The translations under genes and the position numbers were made by a program. From NCBI GenBank assembly GCA_014896295.1, contig JADBKR010000005.1, positions 428,193 through 492,192 on the forward strand: 64,000 nt of DNA. Reading direction: 5' to 3'. Positions 9,187 to 17,094 of the stretch are shown piece after piece. The first letter of the stretch is position 1, and every line of letters starts with the position of its first letter. This DNA is from Limnochordaceae bacterium (GTDB taxonomy: Bacteria > Bacillota > Limnochordia > Limnochordales > Geochordaceae). A model generated the notes under the pieces. That model saw only the letters and a list, made by a program, of their open reading frames with translations, made no database searches and was not told the DNA's origin.

Positions 9187-9894
9187 GTGGCCGACGAAAG
9201 CCGGGCCGGGCTGATGATGAAAACCCTGGCCGGCGACGTGGTCCGGGGCATCTGGGCCGAAAACCCGCCGCTGCGCATGCTCATCGGCATGTGCCCCGTG
9301 CTCGCCATTACGACGGCGGCCATCAACGGCCTGATCATGGGCCTGGCCGTGACCGCGGTGCTGCTGATCACCGGCGTGATCGTCTCGGCCATGCACCGGG
9401 TGATCCCCGACAACGTCCGCATCCCGGTCTTCGTGGTGATCATCGCCACGGCCGTGACCGTCACCGACATGACCCTGGCCGGGTTGCTCCCGGCGGTCCA
9501 CGACGCGCTGGGCATCTTCGTCCCGCTCATCGTGGTCAACTGCATCATCCTCGCCCGCGCCGAGGCCTTCGCCTCCAAGCACGGCGTGATGCGCTCCGCG
9601 GCGGACGCGCTGGGCATGGGCCTGGGCGAGATATGGGGCTTGACGCTCATCGCCGCCCTGCGGGAGCTGCTGGCGAGAGGCACCATCTTCGGCTGGCAGG
9701 TGCTGGGCGACTGGTTTACGCCGCTCGGGCTCTTCTCGCTGCCTCCGGGAGCTTTCCTGACGCTGGGGGCCGTCGTGGCGGGCCTCAACGCCGCCGTGCG
9801 GGTCGCACAGGAGCGAGCGCAAGCCCGTAAGGCCGCCGGGATGGCGGGAGCCAGAGTCGCCGAGGCGGCCGGGATGGGAGGAGGGGTCCGGTGA
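9187..9894 (+). CDS. rnfE: Rnf complex subunit RnfE
   Basis: About 235 residues with six predicted membrane helices. Family features are NPPLRMLIGMCPVLAITTAAINGL near the N terminus (NP..V..LG.CP.LAVT in relatives), IPVFVVIIA, FVPLIVVNCIILARAEAFAS and GEIWGLTLIAALRELL. RnfE pairs with RnfA in the inner membrane and holds part of the central iron site. The GTG start at 9187 overlaps its own G-rich site at the end of rnfG; ATG at 9214 is possible. The tail is an Ala/Arg-rich extension. Its stop overlaps rnfA. Confidence 0.92.
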   Translation: MADESRAGLMMKTLAGDVVRGIWAENPPLRMLIGMCPVLAITTAAINGLIMGLAVTAVLLITGVIVSAMHRVIPDNVRIPVFVVIIATAVTVTDMTLAGLLPAVHDALGIFVPLIVVNCIILARAEAFASKHGVMRSAADALGMGLGEIWGLTLIAALRELLARGTIFGWQVLGDWFTPLGLFSLPPGAFLTLGAVVAGLNAAVRVAQERAQARKAAGMAGARVAEAAGMGGGVR

Positions 9895-10469
9895 AGCTGC
9901 TGTTGCTGCTGATCAGTTCGGCGCTGGTCAACAACATCGTGCTGGTGCGCTTCCTCGGCACCTGCCCGTTCCTCGGTATGAGCCGCCAGATGAAGACGGC
10001 CGTGAGCATGGGTCTGGCCACCACCTTCGTCCTGGTAGGAGCCGGGGTGGTGACGTGGATCGTCGACCGCGCGGTGCTGGTGCCGATGCAACTGAGCTAC
10101 CTGCGGACCCTCGCCTTCATCCTGGTGATCGCCGTCTTCGTGCAGTTCGTCGAGATGGTGATCCGCAAGGCCAACCGGGCCCTGTACGAGGCGTTCGGCA
10201 TCTACCTGGCGCTCATCACCACCAACTGCGCCGTGCTGGGGCTGGCGCTCATGGCCTCCAACAAGGCGTACGACCTGGCCGAGACCGCCGTCTTCGGAGT
10301 GGGGACGGGGCTTGGCTTCACGCTGGCTCTGGTGCTGATGGCGGGCATCCGGGAAGAGCTCGCCTACACCCGGGTGCCCAAGGCGTTCGAGGGCACGGCT
10401 CTGGCGCTCACCATCGCGGGATTGCTGTCGTTGGCGTTCATGGGGTTCTCCGGGATGGTGCCCATTTGA
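9891..10469 (+). CDS. rnfA: Rnf complex subunit RnfA
   Basis: 192 residues, six membrane helices, exactly the family length. It contains the conserved ALVNNIVLVRFLGTCPFLG (Cys of the RnfA/E iron-sulfur site), FVEMVIRKANRALYEAFGIYL, and LITTNCAVLG. RnfA is the pseudo-symmetric partner of RnfE. A GTG start overlaps the rnfE stop in GTGA. The next gene starts 58 bases downstream, the largest gap inside this operon. Confidence 0.93.
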   Translation: MKLLLLLISSALVNNIVLVRFLGTCPFLGMSRQMKTAVSMGLATTFVLVGAGVVTWIVDRAVLVPMQLSYLRTLAFILVIAVFVQFVEMVIRKANRALYEAFGIYLALITTNCAVLGLALMASNKAYDLAETAVFGVGTGLGFTLALVLMAGIREELAYTRVPKAFEGTALALTIAGLLSLAFMGFSGMVPI

Positions 10470-10527
10470 CGGCACGAGCGGCGCTCCGAGCCGCAAGCGC
10501 GAGCCTGGAAAGGCAGGGGCTTGGCAC

Positions 10528-11367
10528 ATGGTACAGGGGATTCTGGCCGCGGTGGGCCTCCTGGGGAGCCTGGGGCTGCTCTTCGGCATCGGGCTGGTGA
10601 TAGCGGGGCGCTTCCTGCGGGTCGAGGAGGATCCCCGGATCGCCCAGGTGACGGAGAGCCTGCCCGGCGCCAATTGCGGGGCGTGCGGCTTCTCCGGGTG
10701 CAGCGGCTTTGCCAGGGCCTTGATAGCGGGCGGGGCTCCCGTGGAAGGGTGCCGGGCTGGTGGCGACTCCACGGTCCAGAAGCTGGCGGCCATCCTCGGG
10801 CGGTCCGTGGGCCACACGGCCCGGCGGATCGCCAGGGTGCTCTGCGGAGGCGACTGCCACAGCGCCGTACAGCGAGCACGCTACGACGGGGTCATGGACT
10901 GCCGGGCGGCCGATTTGGTGGCCGGGGGCCCGAAGGGGTGCCCGGACGGCTGCCTCGGTCTCGGGAGCTGCGTGGAGGCCTGCCCGTTTGGAGCGCTCGC
11001 GATCGGGCCCGATGGGCTCCCGGTGGTGGACGAGCAGCGCTGCACCGGCTGCGGGCTGTGCGAACTGGTTTGCCCCCGGGGCGTCATCCAGGTCATGGAC
11101 GCCGGCGCCTCCTACGTGAGGTGTCTCTCGACCCTCCCCGGCAAACAGGTGCGCCAGGTGTGCCGGTCAGGGTGCATCGGGTGCCTGATCTGCCAGCGGG
11201 CGTGCGACCGCGAGGCCATCACCGTCCTCGACAACCTGGCCTCCATCGATCCGGCCCGGTGCGACGGGTGCGGCAAGTGCGCCGAGAAGTGCCCGACCCA
11301 CTGCATCGTGATCACGCCGGCGCCCGCTCGGGCCGAGCCGGTGCGGGTAGGTAGCGGCCCGGCGTGA
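10528..11367 (+). CDS. rnfB: Rnf complex ferredoxin-type subunit RnfB
   Basis: 279 residues. An N-terminal membrane helix is followed by the Fe-S (PF04060) cluster GANCGACGFSGCSGF...GC, then several 4Fe-4S motifs: CLGLGSCVEACPFGAL, CTGCGLCELVCPRGVI, CIGCLICQRACD and CDGCGKCAEKCPTHC. This is the clostridial six-cluster form and the likely entry point for electrons from ferredoxin. The gene shares the GTGA overlap with apbE. All clusters are intact, unlike the altered RnfC. Confidence 0.93.
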   Translation: MVQGILAAVGLLGSLGLLFGIGLVIAGRFLRVEEDPRIAQVTESLPGANCGACGFSGCSGFARALIAGGAPVEGCRAGGDSTVQKLAAILGRSVGHTARRIARVLCGGDCHSAVQRARYDGVMDCRAADLVAGGPKGCPDGCLGLGSCVEACPFGALAIGPDGLPVVDEQRCTGCGLCELVCPRGVIQVMDAGASYVRCLSTLPGKQVRQVCRSGCIGCLICQRACDREAITVLDNLASIDPARCDGCGKCAEKCPTHCIVITPAPARAEPVRVGSGPA

Positions 11368-12512
11368 ACGGGGGCGGGGGTGACCCCGTGAGGCAGGCGA
11401 CTACACGCTCCGGGAGCCGGTGGCTCGAGGCGGGTGCCGTGGCGGCCCTGGCCCTGGCCCTGGCAATGGCAGGCGCGGCGCTCGCGACGAGGGGGATGCC
11501 GTGGAGCGGGAGGGCCCCCGGCGGCGCCGGCTCACCGCTGCCCGGGAGCGCCCCGGACTCCACGGCGCCTTCGGACACCTCGGTGGTGCGCCGTGCCGAC
11601 TTCGCCATGGGCAGCTTCGTGCAGATCACGGCGGCAGGGCCTGGCGCCCGAGCGGCGGTGGATGCCGCCATGGCGGAGGTCGAGCGCCTGGACGCCCTGT
11701 TCGACCGATTCGATCCGGACGGCCCCCTGGCGCGAGTGGCCAAAGGGGCGGGACGCCACGCCGTGGAGGTACCCGAGGAGGTCGGGCGGCTGACTCGCCT
11801 GGCCCTCACCGTCGCGCAACAGACGGGGGGCGCCTTCGATCCGACCGTGGCTCCCGTCGTCGATCTCTGGGGGTTCGGGGCGAGCTACGACCGGGATCCG
11901 CCACGGCACCCTCCGAAGGCGCAGGAGCTGGCCCAGGCCGTGGGTCTGGTCGATTTCCGGCAGGTCTCCGTACGCCACGAAGGTACCCGCTGGTGGATCA
12001 GTCTGGGGCGTCCGGGGATGGCTCTCGACCTGGGCGCCGTGGCTCAGGGGTATGCGGCCGACCGGGCCATCGAAGTCCTCGAGAAAGCCGGCCTTTCGAG
12101 CGCGTTGGTGGACGTCGGCGGGGAGGTACGGGCGCTCGGCCGGCGTCCGGGAGACGGCAAGCCCTGGCGGCTCGGCATCCAGCACCCGCGCCAGAGCGGC
12201 AAGCTGCTGGATACGGTCACGCTCCAGGACGGAGCGGCGGCTACGTCCGGCGATTACGAGCGTTACTTCGAATTCGAGGGTGTGCGCTACACGCACCTGA
12301 TCGACGCCCGCACCGGGCAGCCATCCCGCCGGGCGATCTCCGTCACGGTCTTCCACCCCACTTCGGCCGCCGTGGCCGACGCCCTTTCGACGGCCCTCGC
12401 CATCGTCGGGCCGGAGCAGGGAGAGCGCTTGTTGCGGCAATGGCCGGGGACGAGCGCCATCCTGGTCGATCCGTCCATGCGCGTGCTCCGGATCGGGCAG
12501 GTGCCACGATGA
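11364..12512 (+). CDS. apbE: FAD:protein FMN transferase ApbE
   Basis: About 382 residues with an N-terminal hydrophobic segment (likely membrane anchor or signal) before the ApbE domain, which runs from FAMGSFVQITAAGPG to the end. Typical motifs are DLGAVAQGYAADRAIEVL, ALVDVGGEVRALGRRP and HLIDARTGQPSRRAISVTV. ApbE moves FMN from FAD to Thr in the (S)GAT sites of RnfD/RnfG, so its place here is functional. The start is GTG at 11364, overlapping rnfB; GTG at 11388 is an alternative. Confidence 0.92.
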   Translation: MNGGGGDPVRQATTRSGSRWLEAGAVAALALALAMAGAALATRGMPWSGRAPGGAGSPLPGSAPDSTAPSDTSVVRRADFAMGSFVQITAAGPGARAAVDAAMAEVERLDALFDRFDPDGPLARVAKGAGRHAVEVPEEVGRLTRLALTVAQQTGGAFDPTVAPVVDLWGFGASYDRDPPRHPPKAQELAQAVGLVDFRQVSVRHEGTRWWISLGRPGMALDLGAVAQGYAADRAIEVLEKAGLSSALVDVGGEVRALGRRPGDGKPWRLGIQHPRQSGKLLDTVTLQDGAAATSGDYERYFEFEGVRYTHLIDARTGQPSRRAISVTVFHPTSAAVADALSTALAIVGPEQGERLLRQWPGTSAILVDPSMRVLRIGQVPR

Positions 12513-13597
12513 CGGGTAACGGCCAGGTGCCGGCGGCTCCGGCCTTTCCGCCCACGCCCGTGGCGAGCGCGGCGCTGGAGGGGGTCCATGCCGGGATCGA
12601 CGCCCGGATCCGGCGGCTCACCACCGAGGCTATCCTGTTGGGGATGGCGCTGGCCCTGCACGTGATCGAGTCGGCGGTGATCGTCCTTCCCGTGCCCGGG
12701 GCCAGGCTCGGCCTGGCCAACGCCGTGGGCTTGCTGGTCTTGTGGCAGTGGGGGCCAGGGGCTGCCGCCCGGTTCGCACTCGTCCGCGTGCTGCTCAGCT
12801 CGGCCCTGACCGGCAAGCTGGGGGCACCGGGGTTCTGGCTGGCCGGCGCAGGCGCGCTGGCCAGCCTCGCCGTCATGACCCTTGCGCTGTCGTGGGCTCG
12901 CGGACGCCTTCCCCGCCTGGTGGTCACCAGCGTGCTGGGAGGGGTCGCGCACAACCTGGGACAACTGCTGGCCGCCCGCTACCTCGTGGGCCACCCCGGA
13001 GTCGGCGCGCTGGCCGGTCCCCTGGTCCCGCTGGGAGGGCTGGCTGGACTGGTCACCGGGGAGTTGGCCCGCCGCTGCCTGCAGACAGGCGCGTGGCAGC
13101 GGGCCTCGGGCCAACGGCCGGCCGGGACGCCGGCTGCGGCGGGATGGGTGGGACTCGCCCTGTCAGGGCTGGCGTGCACGGCTTTGACGGTCCTCGTGGC
13201 GGCAGGGGCAGGAAGGCTGCCGGGAGCAGTGACCGGGCCGGCAGGGAGCGCCTCGAACCCCCATGACCTCGCGGCCGTGGTGCAGCTGGCCGGCGACGAA
13301 GGCCATGGGAAGCAGGGTGCAGGCCGTCTTACCTTGAGGGTGCCCCTCGATCGCGACGGGCAGTGGGCCCTCCGAAGCGGATCCGTCGAGCTGGTCCTGG
13401 AAGTGCGCGACGGGCGGATCCGGGTGAAGTCCTCCACCTGCCCGCATCAGGTCTGCGTTCACACCGGGTGGATCGATCGGCCCGGCCAGGTCATCGTCTG
13501 CGTACCGGGCCGGGCCGTCGTGGCGATCGAGCGACGAGAGGGAGCATCCCCGGCCTGGCCGGACCAAGAGCAAGGCGTCGACGCCATCACCCGGTGA
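12509..13597 (+). CDS. Gx transporter-type membrane domain fused to NusG domain II
   Basis: About 362 residues with two modules. Residues 30-190 match the Gx / heptaprenyl diphosphate synthase component I membrane family (LHVIESAVIVLPVPGARLGLANAVGL, GVAHNLGQLLAARYL). After one more helix, residues 255-345 are a NusG domain II-like domain with STCPHQVCVHTGWIDRPGQ and IVCVPGRAVVAI, including the CPxxxC-like pair. In many Bacillota these are separate neighbours of rnf/apbE genes; here they are one chain. ATG at 12509 overlaps the apbE stop. The real function of both families in Rnf biology is not settled. Confidence 0.82.
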   Translation: MTGNGQVPAAPAFPPTPVASAALEGVHAGIDARIRRLTTEAILLGMALALHVIESAVIVLPVPGARLGLANAVGLLVLWQWGPGAAARFALVRVLLSSALTGKLGAPGFWLAGAGALASLAVMTLALSWARGRLPRLVVTSVLGGVAHNLGQLLAARYLVGHPGVGALAGPLVPLGGLAGLVTGELARRCLQTGAWQRASGQRPAGTPAAAGWVGLALSGLACTALTVLVAAGAGRLPGAVTGPAGSASNPHDLAAVVQLAGDEGHGKQGAGRLTLRVPLDRDGQWALRSGSVELVLEVRDGRIRVKSSTCPHQVCVHTGWIDRPGQVIVCVPGRAVVAIERREGASPAWPDQEQGVDAITR

Positions 13598-13926
13598 GGG
13601 GCCTGTCCCCCGTCGCCAGGGCCGGCTTGCTGTGGCAAACGCCGGGGATACCACGACGGGTTACCTCCACCCGCAGCAGTCCGGCTCAGACGGGGACCTC
13701 GACCCATATCGCGACGAAGTACGCGAAGCGCGAGCTGTAGACACCCATTGGCGCCAACTGCGTCGCCCCCTTCGTTGCCACGGTATCGGGGGCGCGGCTC
13801 GTTGCGCCAGGACCTCCGGTTCATCTGGCAGGCCGCCCGGGCATGAGCGGGGGGGCTCCAAGGGACCGATGACCGGGACACCTTGCCCTGGCCGAGGCCC
13901 ATCGGGGGCTATATCGTATATTCGCA
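13598..13926. other. Non-coding gap between rnf operon and arsR
   Basis: About 330 bases with no convincing gene on either strand and no clear T-tailed terminator behind the rnf operon. The only clear signal is the AT-rich arsR promoter/operator at its right end. Confidence 0.6.
13910..13922 (+). promoter_or_regulatory. arsR promoter with overlapping dyad
   Basis: A short AT island in GC-rich surroundings holds TATA-TCG-TATA followed at once by TATATT, a good -10 box ending five bases before the arsR ATG. No ribosome binding site is seen, so the message may be leaderless and self-repressed at the dyad. No good -35 box could be assigned. Confidence 0.45.
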
Positions 13927-14304
13927 ATGTTGAATAGCTCTTCGCCGCGGAAAGCGGCCCGGCTGCTACGGGCTCTCGGTCACCAAGACCGCCTTCGCAT
14001 CGTCCTGGAGCTGGCCAGGAGTGAGGCGTGCGTTTGCCACCTGACGGCCACGCTGGGCCTGCGCCAGGCGGCGGTCTCCCAGCATCTTGCGGTGCTCCGG
14101 CGGGCCGGGATCGTCAAGGCCCGCCGCGACGGGCTTTACGTGCTCTACCGGCTGGCCAACCCCCGCATCCCGGCCCTTCTCGATGCCGTAGGGCTGCAGC
14201 CTGTGCCCCCGACACCGCCGGGTCCCGCTTCGTGCCGGTGCCCGCGGTGCGCGGCGGGTGCTGCGGCAGGTTCGCTCACCACGCAAGGAGATGACCTTGG
14301 ATGA
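13927..14304 (+). CDS. ArsR-family metal-responsive repressor
   Basis: 125 residues with a winged-helix DNA-binding domain: HQDRLRIVLELARSEACVCHL, then LRQAAVSQHLAVLRRAGIVKARRDG. The ACVCHL segment matches the ELCVCDL-type thiol site of ArsR repressors that bind As(III)/Sb(III). A Cys-rich tail (SCRCPRCAAG) adds further possible thiol ligands. It overlaps the permease in ATGA and should control it. Start ATG at 13927 lies five bases behind a -10-like box. Metal identity is inferred from family motif and neighbour. Confidence 0.85.
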   Translation: MLNSSSPRKAARLLRALGHQDRLRIVLELARSEACVCHLTATLGLRQAAVSQHLAVLRRAGIVKARRDGLYVLYRLANPRIPALLDAVGLQPVPPTPPGPASCRCPRCAAGAAAGSLTTQGDDLG

Positions 14305-15386
14305 TCGGGCAACTCCTCCTCGCCGGGCTGCGAGCGCTCGAGGAGTACGTCGCGCTGCACGTGCTCACGTGCCTCGTGCCGGCCTTCCTGCTGGCCGGCG
14401 CGATGGTGAGCCTGGTGTCGAAAGAGGCGATTGCCGCCTACCTGGGCAGCGCCACCCATCGCCTGCGCTCGTTCGTGGCTTCCGCCATCGGCAGCGTCTT
14501 CGTCGCGGCTTGCTCGTGCACCGTCATTCCTGTGGCAAGCGGGCTCTACTACGGTGGCGCCGGGATCGGGGCGGCGTTCATCGTGCTATGGGTGGCGCCG
14601 GCCGCCAACGTGCTGGCGCTCTCCTACACGGCTTCCGTGCTCGGGGGTTCGATGGCGGTCGTCCGGCTGGTGGCCGCGATGTCCACCGCTCTCGTGGTAG
14701 GGTTCGTGATGACCTGGGCCTTCTGGCGCTCGGAGGCCGCTCGGGCGGCGGGGACGGAGCCGGCTGCCACCCTCGACCCGCCCGGCGAGTCCGCGCCCGC
14801 CCCGGGCCTAGGCGCCTTTGCGGACCGGGCCGGCATCGTGCTCATGGCGCTGCTGGCTATCAGCCTCCTGGCTCCTAACTACCTGGTTCGGACGGGGCCG
14901 TACTGGGTAAAGGTATCCGTCTGGGCGGTCCCCATGAGCGCGGCCTTCGCATGGGCTCGGTGGCGCCTGGAGCGAGAGCGATGGAGCGCGTGGCTGCACG
15001 AGACGTGGTGGTTCGTGCGCTTGATCGTGCCCACCTTGCTCGCCGGCGTCTTTGCCGTGGGCGTCATCGCCGCCCTGCTTCCGCCGGAGTGGGTGCAGCG
15101 CTGGCTGGGCGGGTCGGGATTGGGGGCGTCGTTCGCCGCCACGCTCATCGGGGCCGTGAGCTACTTTGCCACGATGACCGAGGCGCCGTTCGTGGCGCGG
15201 CTCATGGAGCTCGGCATGGGTAAAGGGCCGGCGCTCGGGCTTCTGCTCGCCGGGCCGGGGCTCAGCCTACCGAGCATGCTGACCATCGGCCGAGTCTTCG
15301 GGGCAAGGAAGGCGACCGTGTACGTGGCGGTCACGGTCGCCCTGGCGACCGCCTGGGCGTGGGCGGCGGGTAACTGGCTGTTTTGA
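14301..15386 (+). CDS. ArsP / DUF318-type permease
   Basis: 361 residues with about eight to ten membrane helices. The hallmark AACSCTVIPVASGLY (CSC...P) lies in the first third, and GAVSYFATMTEAPFVARLM near the end. The family (PF03773) includes ArsP, an efflux permease for methylated or aromatic trivalent arsenicals. The order arsR, permease, small thioredoxin is common for this family. ATG overlaps the arsR stop, so expression is coupled. Substrate cannot be fixed from sequence. Confidence 0.82.
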   Translation: MIGQLLLAGLRALEEYVALHVLTCLVPAFLLAGAMVSLVSKEAIAAYLGSATHRLRSFVASAIGSVFVAACSCTVIPVASGLYYGGAGIGAAFIVLWVAPAANVLALSYTASVLGGSMAVVRLVAAMSTALVVGFVMTWAFWRSEAARAAGTEPAATLDPPGESAPAPGLGAFADRAGIVLMALLAISLLAPNYLVRTGPYWVKVSVWAVPMSAAFAWARWRLERERWSAWLHETWWFVRLIVPTLLAGVFAVGVIAALLPPEWVQRWLGGSGLGASFAATLIGAVSYFATMTEAPFVARLMELGMGKGPALGLLLAGPGLSLPSMLTIGRVFGARKATVYVAVTVALATAWAWAAGNWLF

Positions 15387-15399
15387 CGCGCAAAGGCGC

Positions 15400-15417
15400 G
15401 GCCGGGCAGACCCGGCC
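15400..15417 (+). other. Intergenic hairpin
   Basis: GGCCGGG-CAGA-CCCGGCC is a perfect 7-bp stem with a 4-base loop between the permease and the thioredoxin gene. No T-run follows, so it is more likely an mRNA-stabilising or attenuating element than a full terminator. Confidence 0.4.
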
Positions 15418-15439
15418 TTGACGTCGAAGGGAGCATGGG

Positions 15440-15688
15440 ATGATGCGCGTGGAGATCCTGGGCACCGGGTGCCCCAAGTGCAAAGCAACCGAACAGGTGG
15501 TGCGGCAGGCGCTCGCCGGACTCGGCATACAGGCCGAGGTACTGCACGTGACCGACCCGCTGGAGATCCGGCGGCGCCGGGTGATGTTCACACCGGCAGT
15601 GGTCATCGACGGCGAGCTCGTCTCGGCCGGCCACGTCCCCACTGAGGAGCAGGCCAGAGGGTTCGTGCAGCGCAAACTGGCGCGCTAG
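15440..15688 (+). CDS. Small thioredoxin-family protein (CPKC)
   Basis: 82 residues, a minimal thioredoxin fold like the archaeal MTH895 group. The active site is GTGCPKCKATEQ near the N terminus and the cis-Pro loop is FTPAVVIDGELVSAG. Proteins of this type are often encoded beside DUF318 permeases and may deliver reducing power or hold the metalloid thiol adduct. It lies 53 bases behind the permease after a hairpin. Confidence 0.85.
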   Translation: MMRVEILGTGCPKCKATEQVVRQALAGLGIQAEVLHVTDPLEIRRRRVMFTPAVVIDGELVSAGHVPTEEQARGFVQRKLAR

Positions 15689-15758
15689 CCGGCGCTCGCG
15701 CAGGCCGCTGCAGGCTTGCCGCTGCCGGTAACGGGTAGTGCCAGGGCCCGTGACGCCG

Positions 15759-16673
15759 TCACTGCCCGGACAGCGCTGGGGCGCCCCCCAGGGCAACCTC
15801 GATCACCCGGGTATCGTAGGCGAACGTGATCGACAGCGCCCGTACGTCCTCCCTCTCCTCCAGCCGCCGCAGGGCGTCATAGCTCAAGCCGTCGGGCTCC
15901 TCGATGTGGCTGAGGACGACCTTTCCAGCCCCGAGCGCCCGGGCGCAAGCGAGCACCTCGTCGAACGTGGCTTCCTCCTTCAGGAGCGGGTGCTCGGGCG
16001 CTATCTTGCGCTCTCCCGTGAACGGGTCGACGTCGAAGATGCCCGCCGGCAGCACCGCCAGGTCGACTCCCCGGACGGCCTCGGGGGGCCGCCACCCGTG
16101 GAGCTCGTCCATGGCCACGAAAAGCCGTCCGGTCTGCCTCGCCGGGCCAGGCACGGCGACCTCGAGCGGGCCTTCGATCAGGAAGGCGAAGGTACGCTCC
16201 ATGGCAAGCGGCACGGCCACGATGGCGTAGCCGTTCACGTCGTAGGGGCGCCAGGGATCCATGGCGTGCAGGTTGATCCATCGCTCCGCCAGGAATTCGA
16301 AGTGCCCCATCAACCCGAAGCGGCGGAAGTCCTCGAGCACCCCCTGGGGCACGTACACGTCTGTACGCCGGTGCCGCGTCGGTAAACGTCGCTGGTCCGC
16401 GTTGAGGGTTTCCCACACCCGCCGGCCCATCGTGTGGTCGGGGTGCCAGTGGGAGTAGAGCCCGGCGCGTATGGCCGGCAGCCGGGCGCGGTCGAGCTGC
16501 ATGTAGATGTCTTCCGACGTGTCGATGAGCACGCCGGGCCCGTGGACGAAGATCCCCGGGCCGCTGCGGGCGTAAGGGACCCCGCGCTCTCTCGCCTGGG
16601 TGCACACGGAGCAGCTGCACCCGGGCCTGGGCGTCCGGAAAGCCCCGCCGCTCCCCAAGATCTCTACCTTCAT
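15759..16673 (-). CDS. MBL-fold metallo-hydrolase (PhnP/PqqB-like)
   Basis: About 304 residues. The N terminus KVEILGSGGAFRTPRPGCSC...C resembles PhnP/lipoate-type cyclic phosphodiesterases, with a possible extra zinc site made by the Cys residues. The core motif is YSHWHPDHTMGRR, and the C-terminal ligand region is VLSHIEEPDGLSYD. ATG at 16673 with GGTGAGG upstream is chosen over a longer frame that would run through the divergent promoter. Substrate is unknown. Confidence 0.78.
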   Translation of the reverse strand: MKVEILGSGGAFRTPRPGCSCSVCTQARERGVPYARSGPGIFVHGPGVLIDTSEDIYMQLDRARLPAIRAGLYSHWHPDHTMGRRVWETLNADQRRLPTRHRRTDVYVPQGVLEDFRRFGLMGHFEFLAERWINLHAMDPWRPYDVNGYAIVAVPLAMERTFAFLIEGPLEVAVPGPARQTGRLFVAMDELHGWRPPEAVRGVDLAVLPAGIFDVDPFTGERKIAPEHPLLKEEATFDEVLACARALGAGKVVLSHIEEPDGLSYDALRRLEEREDVRALSITFAYDTRVIEVALGGAPALSGQ

Positions 16674-16732
16674 GCCCGCCTCACCTTCCACCTGCCCTGT
16701 CTTCCGTCCGTACGGGCCGGAGCGTCGTGCCT

Positions 16733-16780
16733 TTGCCGCGCCGCGTTGGGACCGATTATACTGTCGGCATACTGTCGGCA
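16733..16780 (+). promoter_or_regulatory. Promoter with tandem 11-bp repeat
   Basis: TTGCCG at 16733-16738 and TATACT at 16757-16762 are spaced by 18 bases. The 11-mer TACTGTCGGCA occurs twice in direct tandem at 16759-16769 and 16770-16780, starting inside the -10 box. The site would drive the small gene at 16804, and a regulator bound to the repeats would block it. Confidence 0.55.
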
Positions 16781-16803
16781 CCATGTTCACGGAGGTGGGT
16801 TCC

Positions 16804-17094
16804 ATGGCCCTCTTCGTCGTGCGTCACCAGCACCCGCCCGAGAGTTGCCCCGCCAGGGATCCGCGGATGGGGATGATGCTCCTGCGCCACCTGAGCGAAG
16901 CGAATGCCCGGCAGCACGGCATCACGCTCCATGGAGAAGGGGTGGTCGACGGGCAGCATACCCTTTACCTCATCGTCGAGGCGGACGGGCGGGAGAAGGT
17001 CGAGGCGTTCATGCAGCCGTTCGCCCAGGCCGGCAGCGTCGAGGTGTGGCCCGCCTCCCGCTGCGAAACCGTGGTGAGCCGCCAGGGCTGCTGA
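16804..17094 (+). CDS. Small conserved protein of unknown function
   Basis: 96 residues, likely cytosolic, no signal or membrane segment. It starts ALFVVRHQHPPESCPARDP and ends in VEVWPASRCETVVSRQGC. The HxHPPESCP start and the FMQPFAQAGSVEVWPAS segment look like a small alpha/beta (ferredoxin-like or YCII-like) domain that I recall from actinobacterial proteins, but I cannot assign a function. ATG at 16804 has GGAGGTGG seven bases upstream. The gene has its own promoter with a tandem repeat. Its 3' end overlaps the convergent MoaD/ThiS reading frame only because that frame lacks its expected stop. Confidence 0.7.
   Translation: MALFVVRHQHPPESCPARDPRMGMMLLRHLSEANARQHGITLHGEGVVDGQHTLYLIVEADGREKVEAFMQPFAQAGSVEVWPASRCETVVSRQGC

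Noticed and set aside
8877..10817. A 646-residue minus-strand frame across rnf genes
   Set aside because: Antisense to the complete RnfG, RnfE and RnfA genes; no motif.
16759..16780. CRISPR-like array
   Set aside because: Only two tandem 11-mers without spacers; no cas gene in the window. No CRISPR array was found anywhere.
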